A DNA stretch of 7,386 bases, from NCBI GenBank assembly GCA_964364175.1, contig CAYILR010000080.1, positions 1 through 7,386 of the forward strand, in the 5' to 3' direction. The notes under the pieces are model-generated. The model was not told the origin of the DNA, made no database searches, and saw nothing but the letters and a program-made list of their open reading frames with translations. Origin of the DNA: CAYILR01 sp964364175. GTDB taxonomy: Bacteria; Bdellovibrionota; UBA1018. Below, one piece after another: positions 5,961 to 7,386 of this stretch (its first letter is position 1; each line of letters starts with the position of its first letter). A program made the translations under genes and the position numbers.

Positions 5961-7325
5961 ATGAAAATCATCAATCCTGCCACCAACGAAGTGATCCGCG
6001 AAGTGACCGAAGATTCTGCTTCGACGATTCAGACAAAATTTCAAAAAGCTCAAACGGCTCAAAAATCTTGGGCTGAGAGATCTTTGGAAGATCGCTTGGT
6101 GGTGATTCGCAAGTTTCATGATTTGCTCGACACGCAGAAGGATCAATTGGCCAAGGACCTAACTTTGGAAGTCGGCAAACCTCTGCAAGAATCACTCAAC
6201 GAATTGAACGGCGCTCGTTACAGAATTAGTTTCTTCCTCGAGAATTCCAAAAAATGGTTGGAGCCTAGCCAGGTCAACGTCAACGGCAATACCAAGGAAG
6301 TTCTGGGGTTTGATGCACTCGGTGTGATTTGCAATATCAGCGCTTGGAATTATCCGTACCTGGTGGGGCTCAATGTTTTTGTTCCGGCTTTGATTTCGGG
6401 CAATGCGGTTCTCTACAAGCCATCTGAGTTTGCAACAACGACGGGTTTGAACATTGAGCGAATGTTGCATGAGGCTGGCGTACCCCAGGATGTTTTTGCG
6501 TGTGTGGTGGGAACCGGAAAAGTTGGCGAAGTTTTGCTGGATTTGCCATGTAATGGATATTTTTTCACCGGCTCGTACAAGACGGGAAAGTATATTGCAG
6601 AACGCGTGGCCAACAAGCTGGTGCCGGTTGGGTTGGAATTGGGTGGAAAAGATCCGCTCTACGTGACGGACGAAGTGGCCGATATCAAGCAAGTCGCTGG
6701 AGCTGTGGCCGAAGGATGCTTCTACAACAATGGTCAGAGCTGCTGCGCTGTGGAACGTGTTTATGTTCACGCCAAAGTTTACGATGCGTTCATGGAGAAT
6801 TTCATGAGCGAAGTGAAGAACTTCAAAGTGGGCAATCCTTTGGATAAAGCCAATCAGCAAGGTGCAATCACTCGCCCTGTGCACATTGAGTTCTTGGATT
6901 CACAGGTGAAAGACGCCATCGACAAGGGAGCAAAATTGCTCTGTGGTGGAAAAAAATCCAGCCTACCCGGCAACTTCTACGAGCCGACTGTGTTGGTAAA
7001 CGTGAACCACCAAATGAAAGTGATGATGGAAGAAACCTTCGGTCCCGTGATCGGCGTGATGAAAGTCAGCGGCGACGAAGAAGCCGTGAAGCTGATGAAT
7101 GATTGCGAATACGGATTAACAGCGGCTGTGTACTCCAGCAACATCGAGCGCGCGAAGAAACTCGTGGGCCAGGTGGATGCGGGCAGCTCTTACATCAACT
7201 GCTGTGATCGCGTGTCGCCGTATTTACCATGGGCTGGACGCAAGCATTCGGGCTTGGGTGGATCACTTTCGTTTTTGGGGATTCTAGCATTCACGAAGCC
7301 TCGCGGATGGCATATCAGAGGATAG
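5961..7325 (+). CDS. NAD(P)-dependent aldehyde dehydrogenase (PuuC-like role)
   Basis: A 454-residue aldehyde dehydrogenase superfamily enzyme, slightly short at the N-terminus compared with about 480-500 for many members but with the whole catalytic core. Visible are N130 in SAWNYPY, K153 in LYKPSE, FTGSYKTGK (202-210) in the cofactor region, general base E226 in LELGGKDP, catalytic C261 in NNGQSCCA, and E358 in EETFGPV. The C-terminus ends FTKPRGWHIRG, which looks natural, so the nearby repeat has not cut the gene. The start lies 2 bases after the previous stop, with AGAGG (5951-5955) overlapping the end of the hydrolase gene. In the operon it should oxidise the gamma-glutamyl amino-aldehyde made by the alcohol dehydrogenase to the acid, for example gamma-glutamylglycine. 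A succinate-semialdehyde or general amino-aldehyde specificity cannot be excluded from sequence. Confidence 0.92.
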   Translation: MKIINPATNEVIREVTEDSASTIQTKFQKAQTAQKSWAERSLEDRLVVIRKFHDLLDTQKDQLAKDLTLEVGKPLQESLNELNGARYRISFFLENSKKWLEPSQVNVNGNTKEVLGFDALGVICNISAWNYPYLVGLNVFVPALISGNAVLYKPSEFATTTGLNIERMLHEAGVPQDVFACVVGTGKVGEVLLDLPCNGYFFTGSYKTGKYIAERVANKLVPVGLELGGKDPLYVTDEVADIKQVAGAVAEGCFYNNGQSCCAVERVYVHAKVYDAFMENFMSEVKNFKVGNPLDKANQQGAITRPVHIEFLDSQVKDAIDKGAKLLCGGKKSSLPGNFYEPTVLVNVNHQMKVMMEETFGPVIGVMKVSGDEEAVKLMNDCEYGLTAAVYSSNIERAKKLVGQVDAGSSYINCCDRVSPYLPWAGRKHSGLGGSLSFLGILAFTKPRGWHIRG

Positions 7326-7332
7326 AAAAGGC

Positions 7333-7386
7333 GTAACTGTTCAGCCTGATTATGCGAGCAGTGGCTGAAGCGGTGCACCTAAAAAA
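7333..7386 (+). repeat. Right copy of the inverted terminal repeat; probable insertion-sequence end
   Basis: The repeat starts GTAACTGTTCAGCC at 7333, 7 bases after the aldehyde dehydrogenase stop. It is the exact reverse complement of 1-53, with one extra A at 7386 where the left copy has already run off the contig. Internal structure is the same: TTCAGCC (7340-7346) with GGCTGAA (7363-7369), then GGTGCACC (7372-7379) and an A run. Because 53 identical bases exceed a typical imperfect IS inverted repeat, both edges are probably the same end of two element copies facing opposite ways, not the two ends of one element. No native terminator for the operon is seen between the stop and this repeat. 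Confidence 0.85.

Noticed and set aside
1380..7325. Classical puu putrescine operon
   Set aside because: There is no PuuB-type flavin amine oxidase and no PuuR-type regulator; an alcohol dehydrogenase takes the oxidation step and the permease resembles ethanolamine permeases.
5961..7325. Microcompartment-associated aldehyde dehydrogenase (EutE/PduP type)
   Set aside because: It has the hydrolytic-type aldehyde dehydrogenase motifs, no N-terminal encapsulation-like extension, and no shell-protein genes are nearby.
7340..7369. Repeat hairpin as the operon's terminator or an attC-like site
   Set aside because: The 7-bp stem with a 16-base loop has no U tract after it, and the integron core motifs (GTTRRRY / RYYYAAC) are not matched.
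1..7386. Whole window as a single transposon with terminal inverted repeats
   Set aside because: There is no transposase, recombinase or resolvase in the window, and 53 identical bases at both edges fit two copies of one IS end or an assembly break better than the ends of a single element.

Overview
The window reads as one contig of about 7.4 kb from a Gram-negative-like bacterium of roughly balanced base composition. Signal-peptide-bearing small proteins, purine-rich ribosome binding sites and tight operon packing support a bacterial chromosome. No rRNA, tRNA or phylogenetic marker gene is present, so the lineage cannot be fixed. A Bdellovibrionota-like or other deltaproteobacterium-like source is only an impression.

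Layout. Positions 1-53 and 7333-7385 are exact reverse complements of each other. Both read GTAAC... outward from the unique sequence, which looks like two oppositely facing copies of the same insertion-sequence end, possibly IS66 family. Just inside the left copy lies the 5' part of a minus-strand gene for a small exported protein (53-178). Its stop codon is completed by the first base of the repeat, so the gene appears broken by the insertion. A 259-base AT-rich spacer (179-437) with a plausible minus-strand promoter separates it from a plus-strand gene for an exported, coiled-coil protein of unknown function (438-1301). A strong rho-independent terminator (1326-1364) closes that unit.

The rest (1380-7325) is one compact five-gene plus-strand operon: an ethanolamine-permease-like APC transporter, a glutamine-synthetase-family gamma-glutamyl-amine ligase, an iron-type alcohol dehydrogenase, a class I amidotransferase-fold gamma-glutamyl hydrolase (PuuD-like), and an aldehyde dehydrogenase. 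Gaps between genes run from a 4-base overlap to 26 bases.

Together the five proteins spell out a complete gamma-glutamylation route for an amino alcohol, most simply ethanolamine: uptake, ATP-dependent capping of the amine with glutamate, oxidation of the hydroxyl to an aldehyde, oxidation to the acid (gamma-glutamylglycine), then hydrolysis to glycine plus glutamate. It resembles the Puu putrescine pathway, but an alcohol dehydrogenase stands where the amine oxidase PuuB would be. It needs no ethanolamine ammonia-lyase, cobalamin or microcompartment. The ligase step matches what is known for GlnA4 of Streptomyces coelicolor; the full operon as the pathway is my inference from gene content. 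No dedicated regulator is visible, and the operon ends 7 bases before the right-hand repeat.
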